Notes: a model not told the origin generated them from the sequence alone. 64,000 bases of DNA from Chamaecrista fasciculata (GCA_003254925.1 QANZ01034339.1:66790-130789); one strand, 5' to 3'. Positions 1 through 12,490 are shown, counted from the stretch's first letter. Translations and numbers: made by a program.

Positions 1-619
1 TGGCTAAAATATGAATTTCAATCCTAAATTATTTGGACAAAATAACAATTTAGCCCAACACAAGAATGAGTATTTCCAAAATGGTCCAATATTGAGGTAA
101 AAGACCATTTTGCCCTTTGTGATTGGAGAATGAATGTATTAGAGTATAGGTAATTATAGGTTTATGTATAGGGGTATAAGTGTAATTGAGTGTGTTTGAT
201 TATTTAAGAATCATGATTATAATTGAATCAGGAAAAAAACATAAACGAACGTGTTTATTTTGATTATAATCAAAACAGATTATAATCAAAACGAAAACGA
301 ACTGGGATTATTTCTATTTCATTGTATTTAAGCAGAATTCCATATATACCATAAAATTTCTAAAACAAAATTCATATACTTAAATTTTTATATCTAATTG
401 TAAATAGTTATTTTGTTAAACTTTTTGTTTATAGAGCTAACATAATATTGTCATATTTTAAAAATAAATTTTATTTGACTTATTTAGGAAACATTATATA
501 TATATATATATTAACTAACTTTAATTTTTACTAATATATATAATATAATTGTTATTTAAAAATTGACCACCTTTCAAAATGTTTGCCTTTAAAGCTAAGA
601 TGGCAATGGTACAGGTATA
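1..619. other. AT-rich sequence, no gene seen
   Basis: No coding frame, repeat boundary or RNA gene could be supported here. The stretch is AT-rich with short TA runs (about 495-510). Confidence 0.6.
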
Positions 620-1610
620 TATCTTTTTAAATGAGTTTAGGTAGGGGTGACTGTGTGGATGTTCACAGATTCTGGGAAAATAATTTAGGCAAGGCTCCTA
701 CAGGTATCTTTGTAAATGACCTTCCGCATTATGATTCTACACTTGGGATCTGGAAAAGGTTAATACGGTGTGTTCGAAAGCGGAGGCCAGAAAATTGGTG
801 GAAGGGCCAACTTTGGTGAGGAATAGGCATGATTGCCTTCGTTGGACATTTGTTGTTACCGGGTCGTATATGACTGTTGCTGTCAATGAACTACTGCTAA
901 AGTCTTGCCATCCAGAGTTTAACAATCCTCGTTTTTTTATCTCAGTTATTCCCGTGGAAATATTTTTGGCTTACGAAAGCCCATATGAGAATCTTAGTAT
1001 TTGCTAGGAAAGCTTGGCACGGGGCTCTTCCTACCTTTTCGAATCTTAACAGACATCATCTGGGTTGCGATGTGTTTTGTCCTTTCTGTGGTGGATCTGA
1101 TGACTCGGTCGATCATGTTTTCTTGCATTGCCATTTTTCTAGGGTTATTTGGTTCAGATTAGACATCTCGTTAAAATCTAACTCCTTTAGGGTCTAGAAC
1201 ACTTAGTGCTGGCTCAGATTCTAGGTTCTACTTTGGAAAAAGGACCCGGAAAGGTTGCTATAGTTTGGCTTACAGTGCTTTTGGGCATGGATGCGATTTG
1301 GAGGCTAAAGAACGAGGCGATTCGTACGCGTAAACATGTCTCCTTGCAGATGGCTATTCTCATGACTATCACAGCTAAGGAGGTTTATCGTAATGTATTT
1401 GATAGTGTATCTGTTTTTGTTTCTTCTTTTGTTGCGTCGTCCAATCATAGTGGGTTGACCTTGGATGTAGGTCACTCGAATGTGTGACCTCATCAGTCTG
1501 TGCTCCCCACCTTGTAGGTTTGGTCACCTAAGGTTTGGACTTGTCTTTTCTTCACCGTTTTTCAATAATAAAAAATTACTTGATGATTTTCACTCAAAAA
1601 AAAAATTGTT
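620..1610 (+). pseudogene. LINE (non-LTR retrotransposon) 3' fragment, zf-RVT region
   Basis: Three broken frames in series read like the C-terminal part of a plant L1-type reverse transcriptase ORF. Around 640-690 a GRGDCVDVHRFWENN segment resembles the tract that precedes the zinc-binding domain. Frame 985-1197 carries the zf-RVT signature: LPT..NL, then CPFCGG, then DH.FLHC and W. Frame 1206-1487 continues with IWRLKNEA, typical of the tail of these ORFs. Stop codons and frame changes separate the pieces, so it is a dead, 5'-truncated copy. It ends in an A-rich tract near 1595-1606, consistent with a LINE poly(A) tail on the plus strand. The 5' boundary is approximate and no target duplication was found. 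Confidence 0.72.
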
Positions 1611-1633
1611 CGATATGTGGTTATCAGTATTAG

Positions 1634-2287
1634 ATATATGAATTTAAATAGTAAAATATAATTACACATTAGGTATTGGATGGGCGACTATTATTATTGG
1701 AGGCTTTATATATCCGTCCATATATATATGGACAAACAAAATATCTAATACTAATATCCAATATATACAATATTTCATATTCATTATATTTTTTCACAAA
1801 TGGATCTAATGAGTGAAATTTTTTTTTATTCTATCACAAGTTTGGAATATGTTAATATATTAAAAATATATTTTAACATAAAGTATTAGATAAGCTATTG
1901 ACTATTGAATATTAAAGATAAATATATGATATCTAATATTTATGTTTTGACAATTTTGAATGTTTCAAATATTGGACGATAGAAATCTTTTCTTCCTTTT
2001 TGAATTGAGATATAAGGTATAAGTATATAATGATTCAAAGTTATTTAAATTATCAACTGTGGTAGAATCGGGTGAAGTCACAACGTAGTAAACTCAAGTT
2101 GAATTTTCGTTGATATAGATGTGTCAAATAGAATTACTTCTATCGGAACATACTTATGAAAAACTTAAAAAAAAAATAACTATTTAAATTCAAATAGCGT
2201 AAAATTGAGGTAGCCCATTGTTACTTCTATCTGTGTCCTTCTTTGATCATAATATAATGGATGGATATCTGATGAATATTAAATATT
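1634..2287. repeat. Duplicated unit, left copy (~650 bp)
   Basis: This stretch recurs in diverged form from 2533 to about 5497, where the second copy is broken up by inserted elements. Matching landmarks are the TATTGGATGG..ATATTATTA block (1672-1700 versus 2568-2600), the AGTGAAATTTTT block (1813 versus 3213), the TATTAAAAATATA block (1859 versus 4120) and the TTGAGGTAG..CATTG..GATCATAATATAATG block (2206-2260 versus 5450-5497). No coding content was seen. Confidence 0.7.
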
Positions 2288-2532
2288 AGAGGCTAACGGA
2301 CACGCAAATATGTATGTAAAATAAATGAGGGACTAAATCGTTAACTTAGTAAAAAAGAAGGGATTAAATAATAATTAACGGGCACGCAAATATGTATGTA
2401 AAATAAATGAGGGACTAAATCGTTTTAGTAAAAAAGAAGGGATTAAATAATAATTTTTCTCTTATTATTAATTTTGTACTATAGTTTTAAAATGTGGACG
2501 ACCAGAAAGGGGTGGAGCCATATAATATAAGA
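2288..2532 (-). mobile_element. Helitron-like fragment with internal tandem duplication
   Basis: The right end, read on the minus strand, begins TCTTATATTATATGGCTCC and is flanked by an A/T insertion site, like the complete copy at 8451-8630. The 3' (left) end has lost the CTAG terminus, but the ACGGGCACGC hairpin stem is still recognisable. About 80 bp of the body (ACGGRCACGCAAATATG through AAATAATAAT) is present twice in tandem, at about 2295-2376 and 2377-2453. It sits exactly between the two copies of the duplicated unit. Confidence 0.6.
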
Positions 2533-2678
2533 TATGAATTCGAATAGTAAGATATAACTACCCATTAGATATTGGATGGAAGCGAATATTATTACTGGAT
2601 GTTTTATATTCGTTTAAAATATGTGGACGAACAAAACATCTAATACTTAATATCGAATATACAATATTTCATATTTAT

Positions 2679-3177
2679 TAGGGATGACAATAAAGCGGGT
2701 ATCCATGATACCCGTTTAAATCCACTCGTAAAAAGTATTCGCGTCGAACTAGATATCGGATATGGTACGATCTATAGTGAAAAATAAAAAAAAAAATTGA
2801 TCGGATATTGGGTGAATACAGATATTGATTCAACTATCCAATATCTGTCCAAAATGAATGGATAACTAGGGTTCTCGGTATTTGATACTCTATAATATAA
2901 ATATTTTTTATATATATTTTTAATTATTTTATATTAATTATCGGGTATTGGTTATCGGATATCATATATATTTGATTTTTAAATTAGAATAACTTATTCT
3001 ATATCCATTATTTTCAGATATTTTGAATATTTATGGTACTCGTTGGATACCAGATATTAGATAGGATAGGGTACAAATACTAAATTATCAGATACAAATA
3101 GGGTACGAATATTAGATAAGATGAACGGATACAGATAGCGACAAAATAATCGGGTATCCTACATGTTGTCATCCCTA
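2679..3177. mobile_element. hAT-type MITE
   Basis: The termini are TAGGGATGACAA on the left and TTGTCATCCCTA on the right, with an interior rich in inverted GGGTATCC/GGATACC words. The flanking 8 bp are ATATTTAT on the left and ACATTTAT on the right, a 7 of 8 target duplication. The element is 499 bp with no coding capacity and is related to the copy at 10289-10749. Confidence 0.78.
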
Positions 3178-3234
3178 ACATTTATTATATTCTTTCATAA
3201 ATAAATCTGAGTGAAATTTTTCTTTTTTTTTTTT

Positions 3235-3696
3235 GCCGAAGTGCAAATTTGGTCCCATAAGTTTGCTCCAGGTCCCAAATCAGTCTTATAACTTTTTTTG
3301 TCTCAGTTTTGGTCCCATATGTATTGAAAACGTCCTACTGTTAGTCCCATGAGCATTTCGGTCCAGTTTGTGCCGTCAAAACCCTGCTCTAAGACTCAGA
3401 GGGAAACGTGAAACGAAGCAAAATGACGCGTATCATTGAGTTTTTTATTATTGTTATTAAAATGTTGCTAGTTTTTGCTTAATGGTCTTTTTTTTATTCA
3501 CATCATCTAAACTTGACACATCAGTACCCTAGTCATCATGCCACATCAGCTTTAACGGACAAAATAGGACGGAAATACTAATGGAACTAACGGTGAGACA
3601 TTTTCAAAATATATGGAACCAAAACTGAGACAAAAAAAGTTATAAGACTAATTTGGGACCTGGAGTAAAGTTATGGGACCAAATTCGCACTTTGAC
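3235..3696. mobile_element. Foldback MITE, 'ggtccca' family
   Basis: Both ends carry the same inverted text: GCCGAAGTGCAAATTTGGTC on the left and its counterpart ending in CGCACTTTGAC on the right. The arms are about 170 bp. The flanks are poly-T, so the target duplication is not informative. Confidence 0.65.
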
Positions 3697-3705
3697 TTTT
3701 TTTTG

Positions 3706-4070
3706 GGTAAATTGCACTTTGGTACCCTGTGGTATTCTCCATTAACACTTTGGTACCCTTTGGAGCTATTTTGTAATTTTAACCATAACAAATTTTGCAA
3801 AATTACATATTGACCTAAAAAATTTTCAAAAAATTACAAATGGGTCCCTGAATACATATTATCTAGGGACTAAAATGAAAACTTAAAAAAAATTTTGGGG
3901 TCAATATGTAATTTTTGCAAAATTTATTATGTTTAAAATTACAAAATAGCCCCAAAGGGTCCCGAAGTGTTAATGGAGAATACCACAGAGTACCAAAGTG
4001 TCAGGTTTCAAACCACAGGATACCAAAGTGAAATAGAATCAAACCATAAGGTACCAAAGTGTAATTCACC
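3706..4070. mobile_element. Foldback MITE, 'ctttggtacc' family
   Basis: The left end GGTAAATTGCACTTTGGTAC is mirrored by the right end GTACCAAAGTGTAATTCACC. The arms carry repeated ACTTTGGTACCCTGTGG words. It is the same family as 4183-4590, 9319-10783 and 23106-23615. Confidence 0.7.
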
Positions 4071-4182
4071 ATTTTTTATCACGAGTTTGAGATATGTAAT
4101 GAAAATATAATATATTTTAATATATTAAAAATATAAAAATAATCTTTTGATATAAAGTACTCGACAAGTTATTGAATATTGA

Positions 4183-4590
4183 CCCTATTTTACTTTGGTA
4201 CCTGTGGTTTGACCCTATTTTACTTTGATACTCTGTGGTTTGAAACTTGACACTTTCGTACCCTGTGGTATTCCCCATTAACACTTTGGTACCCTTTGGA
4301 GCTATTTTGTAATTTTAACCATAACAAATTTTGCAAAAATTACATATTGACCCCAAAAATTTTCAAATAAGTCCCTGTATACATATTATCTAGGGACTAA
4401 AATGAAAACTTTTAAAAAAATTTGGGGTCAATATGTAATTTTTGCAAATTTTGTTATGGTTAAAATTACAAAATACTCCAAAGGGTACCAAAGTGTTAAT
4501 GGAGAATACCACATGGTACCAAAGTGTCAGGTTTCAAACCACAGGGTATTAAAGTGAAATAGGGTCAAACCACAGGGTATCAAAGTATAA
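4183..4590. mobile_element. Foldback MITE, second copy of the 'ctttggtacc' family
   Basis: Inverted arms of TTTACTTTGGTACC on the left and ACCACAGGGTATCAAAG on the right enclose an interior nearly identical to 3706-4070, including the ACATATTATCTAGGGAC block. The exact ends are not clear. Confidence 0.65.
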
Positions 4591-4799
4591 TTTATTTATT
4601 TTCTTTTTTATTTTCAATGTTTCAAACTTTGGATGGATTTAGAAATCATTTTTTTTAAGTGAGATAAGCTAAGGTGTAGCTATATAATAATTCAGAGTTA
4701 TTACTAACGGGAGTTAAGTTTAGTAGTAGTTAATTAGTATCTCACGGCATAGTAAATTCATATTTGAATCATCTAATAAATTGTCTATTTTAATATTTT

Positions 4800-5345
4800 T
4801 TTTGTTTAACACATAATTTATTCAAAAGCAAGGCAAAGCCAAGCAGAGCTACAACCATCTAAACAACTGAAAACATAAATAATGTGATCTAAAAAAACAA
4901 ACACTTCCAATCAAGACAACAGGCAACCCTAGTGGTTGTTTTAAATAAAGACATAATCAGACTCAAGGCAACAATAATAATTTAATAACACGAAATGATG
5001 CTGTGGGAGAGGGCCAAACAACTAGAACCAAACCAGGAAGCCGTCATGGAGGCCAGAATCTGTCGTGGAATGCTTAGTCCAGAGTCGCCGTCGTAGAACG
5101 TCGTCGTAGGAGTCCTGATCCAGAACGTCGCCACCAAAAAAATCCTAGAAACAAAGTAACACTCTGATAAAGAGAGAGAGAGGAATCCTCACGGGGGAAA
5201 GGTTTTCAACACTGTCCAACGGAGAAGAGGACGACTACCGTTGCTGAAAATAACGGTAGCTCGACATTGACGCAAAGCAGTGTGTGTGTGGGGAAAAAGA
5301 GAACCACCGGCGGCAACTAGGGTTTTTTCTTTTAATCTACATTTA
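4800..5345 (-). mobile_element. Retroposon 3' end (LINE-like), minus strand
   Basis: A poly-T tract at 4797-4805 on the plus strand would be a poly(A) tail on the minus strand. It follows a GAATAAATTATGTG segment that resembles a polyadenylation signal. The insert interrupts the duplicated unit and is clearly GC-richer (4990-5330) than its surroundings. No reverse transcriptase motif was seen, so it may be a 5'-truncated LINE or a retroposed transcript. Confidence 0.4.
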
Positions 5346-5497
5346 ATATCCAACCGTGCGTCAAATAGAGTTATATTTGTTAAAGGATATCTATAAAAAA
5401 AAAATAATGAAATAGAGAGTTATTTAAATTCAAATAGTGTAAATTTGAGGTAGTTCATTGTCAATTCTATGTGTCCTTGTATGATCATAATATAATG

Positions 5498-6098
5498 CAA
5501 TGTTATTAAAATCGGACCGGAAAGTGACCCGGACAGACCTTCGGGTCACGGGTTGATTGGTTCAATCGGTTGGACCGACGGTCAAACCGGATGACGTCAT
5601 AAATATATAAATAAAATAAATATTAATTATTTTAAATATAAATATTCCATAATTGATAAAATATAACTATAAATTTTGTATAACAGTAAGTTATACTTGT
5701 GAATCCATAATTTCATTGTCCTACATTAATAAAATATACAAAGGTCACAATATGAATAAATATTAAGTTAGAAAAAATGAGTTTTTTTTCTTTGTTTTAA
5801 TAAGTTTACAATATTTTCTATTGAGTTTCATATTAATTTTTTGCATTTGGCCTACAAAAACCAACAAAAAAAATTGAAAAAAATGAATTTTCCATTGAAA
5901 ATAGTGACCCGGCCGGTTTTCTAAAAACCGCTCCGGATCACGGTTCAACCCAGGTCAATCTGGTTCGAAGCGATTTTGGGCAATTCAAAGCGGTCTAATC
6001 TCCTGAACGGTCCAATGGTCCAAACTGAGCCGCCTTCACTCTCGGGTCCCGATCGAACCAGTTGGACCGTCCGGTCCGATCTGACTTTCATAACATTG
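5498..6098. mobile_element. hAT-type MITE with GGACCGG-rich arms
   Basis: The terminal inverted repeat is CAATGTTATTAAAATCGG at the left and its diverged complement, ending CATAACATTG, at the right. A perfect 8-bp target duplication, ATATAATG, lies at 5490-5497 and 6099-6106. The subterminal arms are rich in GGTCCGGTT-type words. The 601-bp element has no transposase coding. Confidence 0.83.
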
Positions 6099-6106
6099 AT
6101 ATAATG

Positions 6107-7045
6107 GTTGAGTCTGTACTTAGTACTTGGTACGAATGCCGCATGGGATGAAGACAGAGAAAGTAGCCATAATAAAGGTCTGAGACTCTGAGTTCTGACT
6201 CAAAGGTGAAAAACAATATATAATATATATATTGGAATAAAAAGGTGAGAAACAAATATGGGAGTAGTAGTTAGAGAGCATTTAAGAAAATGACTAATAC
6301 GTCCGTGTCCTGTGGCAGCAGGTACAGTGACCAATGTGGGGACAACTGCACAAGGGGCTTCTCCGTAATTTTGACCTTTTCAACCACGCGGTGACTTTAT
6401 TTTCAAGCTTTTACAAACTAGATCAAAATCTTATTTTAGTCCTTCAATTATAACATGAGTTTTGTTTTGCTTCTATTTTTTTTTTTGTTTCAATACGTTA
6501 AAATCCTCAAATTTTTTAGTTTGTTAAACCATGAGTTTCCTCCACCTATGTGTATAACAATTTAAGTAAAAACTAATCTTATTCAATCGGGAGCAAACAA
6601 TGTAAAGCACTTCCAATAATATCAACTCTAGAGATTGATTTACATCTTCTCACTTACTAATCACTACACTAAACCATTGTTGGTCTCAAATAAAAATATT
6701 TTTCTACCATTAGTCAAAAATATTACTTTTGCTTTTACTTATACTATTATTTTTAACTTGAATAGTTGAGATAAATTATTTCTTTTATATCATAATAAGT
6801 GAATTGATAAAGAAAAAAAAAATTTAGTCATAAATTGAAAATAAATTTGTGGTTGATTTTTCTTTTTAAGAATAACAATCTTTTTTCTCTATCTACCAAA
6901 AGTGAAAACTAATGAAAACATAAAGGACCACTTTGAAACAAAAAAAGACCAAAGTGAAATCTGACCAATATATAAAGGATCAAAATGATATTTTAACCAA
7001 TAAATAAATAAAGCAAAACAACATGGAGAAATGTAACCTTTTTTT
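6107..7045. other. No gene seen
   Basis: The sequence is AT-rich except for a more balanced stretch at about 6295-6420. No open frame, RNA gene or repeat boundary could be supported. Confidence 0.5.
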
Positions 7046-7465
7046 GGTCAAAGTACAACTTTGGTCCCATATCTTTTGCTCAATTTTCAATTTGGTCTTG
7101 TATCTTTTTTGTTGCAATTTTGGTCTCGTATAATTGCAAAAGGTCCCAATTTAGTCTCATATGATTTTTGGTCTTATATCTTTTGATCAAGTTGTAGAAT
7201 TGGTCTTACATCTTTGGGTCAGGTAAAACTAATGATGTATGGAACATTTAGTAAAGATATGAGATGAGACCAATTCTGTATCTTATCCAAATATATGGGA
7301 CTAAATTGGGATCTAACCCAAATATATGAGACTAAGTTTACAATAAAAAAAGATATGAGACCAAATTAAGATTATACCCAAAGATATGGGACAAAAAATG
7401 CAACAAAAAAAGATAAAATACTAAATTGAGAACTAAGTAAAAAATATGAGACCAAATTTAGACTA
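7046..7465. mobile_element. Foldback MITE, 'ggtcccatatcttttg' family
   Basis: The left end GGTCAAAGTACAACTTTGGT and the mirrored right half (ATGAGACCAAATTTAGAC) enclose repeated GGTCTCATATCTTTTG text on the left arm and its complement on the right. The target duplication is not clear. Confidence 0.6.
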
Positions 7466-8450
7466 AATAACTGTGATTAAAACCGCCGCTAAGCCACAAT
7501 GAACTGCCACTAAATCCTGTTTCTTTTGTATTATGTATCTTAAGCTAATTTTTTATATAGTATATATGTATATTATATAATATGATTGATATTTATTTAT
7601 TTATAACCTCATTCAGTTTAACTAAATAATTCAATCAATTAGCTTATGAATCAAAATCCTTTCAGTTCTAGGATAACTTGGGTTTCTAAAACATTGTTGT
7701 CAAGTATAGTAAATCTTTTTTTTTTTTGGTGAAGATAGTAAAACTTAATTATATATGTTGGTTCATGAATAATCTTAGAGTTCACTAGACACAAGAAATA
7801 TTCAGATAAAAACTAGGGAAAATATATATATAGAGTTTAGACTTTAGATTTACCATTGACGGTTTGGCCTTACAAATTTATGTATAAAATTTATAAGTTG
7901 CTAATGTAATACTTGAAAATTGAAATTTCAGGCCAAAAAAATTTTAAATGTATAGAAGTAGGTATGGCATGCGTGTGATCTGTCATAGATTCCCTGAAAC
8001 ACGATATATATGAGACAATCCCACTTCTTGGCCAGTCCAACAAATTCCTTCCCCTTTGTCATGTAATCCAATCGGTAATCCAACCAATAATTCCATCATG
8101 TAAAATGTATTATTATATATATAATATAAAAAAGTTATGTATGACATTATAGAACTGGTTCCCAATTCCCAAACTTGCCACTTCATTAGATTTTTGGCGT
8201 ATTGTGTGCTCGTGAAAAACAACCAAATTATTAAAAACACACAACACTACTTGGACATAGTTAATTTAGGGAAATTGAGAGGCTAGTAGGGTACTTTCTA
8301 TTTTTCTGTGAATTACTGGAAAATGGTGGGTTTATATTATATATAAATTAGATTAGATGTATGTGTTAAGACAGAATCTCCTATATATACACATATAAAA
8401 TTAAATTTCTTATTGTTTTATTGTTTGTTTTTTGTTTCCATATTAGTATA
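7466..8450. other. No gene seen
   Basis: AT-rich sequence. A minus-strand 85-codon frame (7983-8240) shows no recognisable motif and is not called as a gene. Confidence 0.5.
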
Positions 8451-8630
8451 CTAGGGGCTTTGCGTGCCCTAACGGGCACGCAAATATATATGTAGAATAA
8501 ATAAGGGACTAAATTGTTAACTTAGTAAAGAAAGAGAGACCAAATAGTAAATTTTCTCTTATTTTTAATTTCATAGACTATAGTTTTAAACATGGACGAC
8601 CAGAAAGGGGTGGAGCCATATAATATAAGA
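8451..8630 (-). mobile_element. Non-autonomous Helitron, 180 bp
   Basis: Read on the minus strand it starts TCTTATATTATATGG and ends GGGCACGCAAAGCCCCTAG, a hairpin followed by the CTAG terminus. It lies between A and T of the target. The body is shared with 2288-2532. There is no coding capacity. Confidence 0.72.
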
Positions 8631-9318
8631 TTTATGTGTATTCGGGTTTACACAAGTATATATTGTTTTCTTAGTATATTACATAATAATATCAGTTACA
8701 TATATTTGAAATTAGATAACTGTAAAAATGGGTTAGCTCAATCTGACCTTAACTTGTTTTAGCCCGTTAATATTATGGTTGGGCCGTTCTAGGCCCGTTT
8801 AAAAATTTGTTGGAGTTTTATAACTCAACCCGACCATAAATAGATTCAGGATTATCATGAGAGTCTCATATTTTTTTTTAAAAAAAAAAATTAATAAATA
8901 CATAATATAAAAAAAATAGACTTTATATAAAAAGTCAAACACAACACGTAATTTATATAATAAAATTTTAATCAAAATTATAATAAAAAATCGTGCTAAA
9001 AAGATAAGCAATTATTTTGATACTATGCACAAATGCACTAAATACATATTCAAACTCTATATTTAATTTTCAATTTTCCAGCATTATGTATTTTGTAAAA
9101 GACTTCTAGTAGAAGGAAAAAAAACTAATATTATATATTTATATGAATGAAGTCAGAATAAATGAAATAAGTGCTATAAAAGTCAAAGGCCCAAAAGATT
9201 TTAAATTTGTTTTTTAATACCAAAGCAGGTTGGCCCGTGTTCAGCCCGGGCCTCTTTGGCCCATCAAAAATATGGGTTGGGCTAAAAAAGCTCGTTTTAC
9301 AAATTTGATTTATTTTTA

Positions 9319-10783
9319 GGGTAAATTACACTTTGGTACCCTGTGGTTTGACCCTATTTCACTTTGGTACCCTGTGATTTGAAACTTGACACTTTGGTAC
9401 CCTGAGGTTTTGACTGTTAACACATTGGTACCCTCAACTATTTTTCTGTCAAATTTTAACGGAATATTCCATATGCCTCTCAAGTGCCACACTTAAACTC
9501 AATTTATTTCAACATTAAACCTAATCAAAGACAGCCTTTAGGGAGAATCTAAATCTGAGTTTTTTGTCGAACGAAAATGTGATTAGCATGCCTGCGTGAG
9601 TCTTTATTGAACCCAACCTCCATTGAAATTCTTTCCTTACTTCATTCATTACCCACCGGCTTCACAGACACAATCTGTTTCTCTGTGTTTTTTTTTTTCT
9701 TTTCTTTTCCATTCAACTTTCTTGGCTGATTTTTCGGGAAAGAGAAGTGTTTTGAAATAGGGAAAAAAAATTTGGAGAGAAACCTCTGTTTTCTTCGTGA
9801 TCCATCTCTATTTTTGCTGAAGGAGAAGCTTTTTCTGTTTTTTTTTTTCAGAAAAATAGACAAACCCCATAGAGGAGTCCTATGTTTTCTTTGTGACCCA
9901 TCAATTGCCGAAATCTCTGATCATAAATTTTTTTCCCTTTGTTTTTCTTGAACTTTCTGGGTTGTCAAATTTTGTGAAATCTTGATGTGTTTTTTTTCCC
10001 CCTTTGCTTCCTATTTTTTCTAATTCAAAAAAAAAATATGCACTTATAGCATCTCATGCGAGAAGAGTTTTGGGAGTTTAGGATTTTCCCTAAAGGTTTT
10101 TGATCTTTCATTAGGTTTAATGTTGAAGTAAATTGAGTTTAAGTGACACTTGAGAGGCATATGGAATATTCCCTTAAAATTTGACAGAAAAATAGTTGAG
10201 GGTACCAATGTGTTAACAGTCAAAACCTCAGGGTACCAAAGTGTCAAATTTCAAACCACAAGGTACCAAAGTGAAATAGGGTCAAACCTAGGGATGGCAA
10301 CGGATAGGATATCCGAAAATTTTTCAATATCCGTATCCGTATCCGTTCATTCTTCTCAATATCCGTATCCTATCCTATCCTATCCGATATCCGGTATCCG
10401 ACGGATACCCTAAATATCCAAAATATCCGAAAATAATGGATATAGGATAGGATATCCTAATTAAAAAATCGGATATATCCAATATCCGATACCCAATATC
10501 CGTTAATTAAAATAAATTAATTAAAAATATAATAAAAATGTATAAAATATAATAAAATATTTATATTATAGGGTATCGGATACCGGATACCCTAACTATC
10601 CGTTCATTTCGGACGGATACCGGATAGTTGGTTTTTTATTTTTCAATACCCGTACCCTATCCGATATCCCGTATCCGACGGATACCGGATATTTTTTACG
10701 GATGGATTCGGACGGATATCCTAAATGCGGATCCAAATTGCCATCCCTAGTCAAACCACAGGTTACCAAAGTGTAATTTACCC
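9319..10783. mobile_element. Mutator-type foldback element, 'ctttggtacc' family
   Basis: The termini are GGGTAAATTACACTTTGGTA and the mirrored end TACCAAAGTGTAATTTACCC. A perfect 9-bp target duplication, TTATTTTTA, lies at 9310-9318 and 10784-10792. The arms extend through ATATTCCATATGCCTCTCAA (about 9462 on) and its inverted match at about 10157. The central part (9560-10050) is not palindromic. A hAT-type MITE (10289-10749) is inserted in the right arm. No transposase is present. Confidence 0.83.
10289..10749. mobile_element. hAT-type MITE nested in the element at 9319-10783
   Basis: The termini are TAGGGATGGCAACGG and TTGCCATCCCTA. A perfect 8-bp target duplication, GTCAAACC, lies at 10281-10288 and 10750-10757. 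The 461-bp interior is built from GGATATCC-type words repeated in both orientations. Confidence 0.85.
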
Positions 10784-10857
10784 TTATTTTTATGACCCAA
10801 TCCGCTTAATTTTTTATGGAATACCAGGTTGGTCGAGTAGTCCATTTTAATGGCTCT

Positions 10858-11438
10858 ATTTAGAATTCTAAGTCAGCAAAGAAGTAAAAAATTTAGTGAT
10901 ATACAAGTAAGATATTATAATGTGATAAATTAGATAACTGGATAAGGAGTTTAGTTAAAAAGAAATTAACGGGATATTAATATAAGATATAAATGTTTTA
11001 ATAATTTAGTTCATGAAAATCATACCATCACCAACAGCTTGCTCTCTCTTGTTTTTTTTTTTTCACTTGTTCTTTTTCATCTTCTTTACTTTTTATAGGG
11101 GAGAGTTGTAATAATTGTAATTCCTCACTATTTTTTTTTCTTTAGTTTTTCAATTAAATAAGTCAAACTTTTTGTCTTTCAAATTTGGTAGTGATTTTTT
11201 GCACATCTAATTATGATTCTAGTCTTTCAATTTTTTTTGAAAGATTATTTTCTATTAGTTGACTCAGATTCGAGTATTATTAAATTAGAGTTGTCAACTA
11301 ATAAATATCATTTGTCTTTTCTGTAATATAATTTGGTTTAATACTCTTTGGGGAAGAAAAAATAATTTGGTTCGTAACACTTAAACATAACATTTTAAAT
11401 TACAAGATGCCAAACTAGATTCAACCTATATGGAAATT
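10858..11438. other. No gene seen
   Basis: AT-rich sequence without supported features. Confidence 0.5.
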
Positions 11439-11831
11439 AGAGTAAACTCCCAAACTGGTCCCCGAATTATTGGGTCGCTGAAAGATTGGTCCCTGATTTA
11501 TAGAAATTGACAAATAGGTTCCCGAATTTTATTAACGTTAGTCAAATTGGTCCCTGAAGCCGTTAACTACTGACGTGGCACGTTAAGTGCCACGTCAGCA
11601 GTTGGAAAATTAAAAAAAAGAGCCAACTGTGCGTGCCACATCAGCATTAATAATAAAAAAAATATTTCATTCAAAATTCAAATAGGTCCTTGAGTTATAT
11701 TTTTATCTCATTATTCTCAATTTCCCCTCTTTTTCATCATCTTCATTCATTTTAGTCCCAAATCCCCAAAATAAAATTGTAAAATGTCCCAAAACTCTTT
11801 CAAACATTCCAGTTTAGTCCTTAAAAGTATT

Positions 11832-12490
11832 AAAAACCCTAAACCCTAAACCTCAAACCCTAAACCCCTAAACCCTAAAACCTAAATCCTAAAATCCTAA
11901 ACTCCAAACCCTAAAACCTAAACCCTAAAATCCTAAAATTGTAAAGTGTCCCAAAATTCTTCTAAACATTTCAATTTAGTCCTTCAACTCTAAAACCTCA
12001 AACCCTAGAACCCCAAATCCCAAACCCAAAACTCTAAAACCCCAAACCCTAAACCCTAAAATCCCAAACCTCAAACCCTAAAATCCCAAACCCCAAATCG
12101 TAAAACTTTAAACCCTGAATTGTAAAACCCCAAACCCTAAAATTCCAAACCCCAAAACCCCAAACCCTAAAATCCTAAACCCTAAACCCTAAAATCCTAA
12201 AATTGTAAAGTGTCTCAAAATTCTTCCAAACATTTCAATTTAGTCCTTAAACTCTAAAACTCCAAATCTTAGAACTCCAAACTCCAAACCCCAAACCCTA
12301 AAACCCCAAACCCCAAACCATAAACTCTAAAACCCCAACCCCCAAAATCCCAAACCCAAAACCCTAAAACCCAAAACCCCAAACCTAGATCCTAAAATCC
12401 CATACCCCAAACTCTAAAGCCCTAAACCCTAAACCCCCAAACTCTAAAACCTCAAACCCCAAACACAAACCCTACACTCTAAAACCCCAA
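11832..12490 (+). repeat. Degenerate telomere-like array, AAACCCTAAA orientation
   Basis: Dozens of AAACCCTAAA, AAACCCCAAA and AAAATCC variants are interspersed with a recurring ~50-bp block around AAAGTGTCCCAAAA (about 11785, 11945 and 12207). This is an interstitial array of the plant telomere motif, not a chromosome end. Confidence 0.85.

Larger units (their letters stand above)
2533..5497. repeat. Duplicated unit, right copy, expanded by nested insertions
   Basis: This is the second copy of the unit at 1634-2287. It is split by a hAT-type MITE (2679-3177), two adjacent MITEs (3235-3696 and 3706-4070), a third MITE (about 4183-4590) and a minus-strand retroposon end (about 4800-5345). Removing these brings the copy back to roughly the length of the left one. 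Confidence 0.65.
8715..10857. mobile_element. Possible outer hAT-like element, interrupted
   Basis: GCCCG-rich inverted text occurs on both sides of the nested element at 9319-10783. The left side holds GGGTTAGCTCAA and later TTGGCCCGTGTTCAGCCCGG; the right side holds GACCCAATCCGC and GTAGTCCATTTTAATGG. This looks like one older element split by the insertion. Ends and target duplication could not be fixed. Confidence 0.4.
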
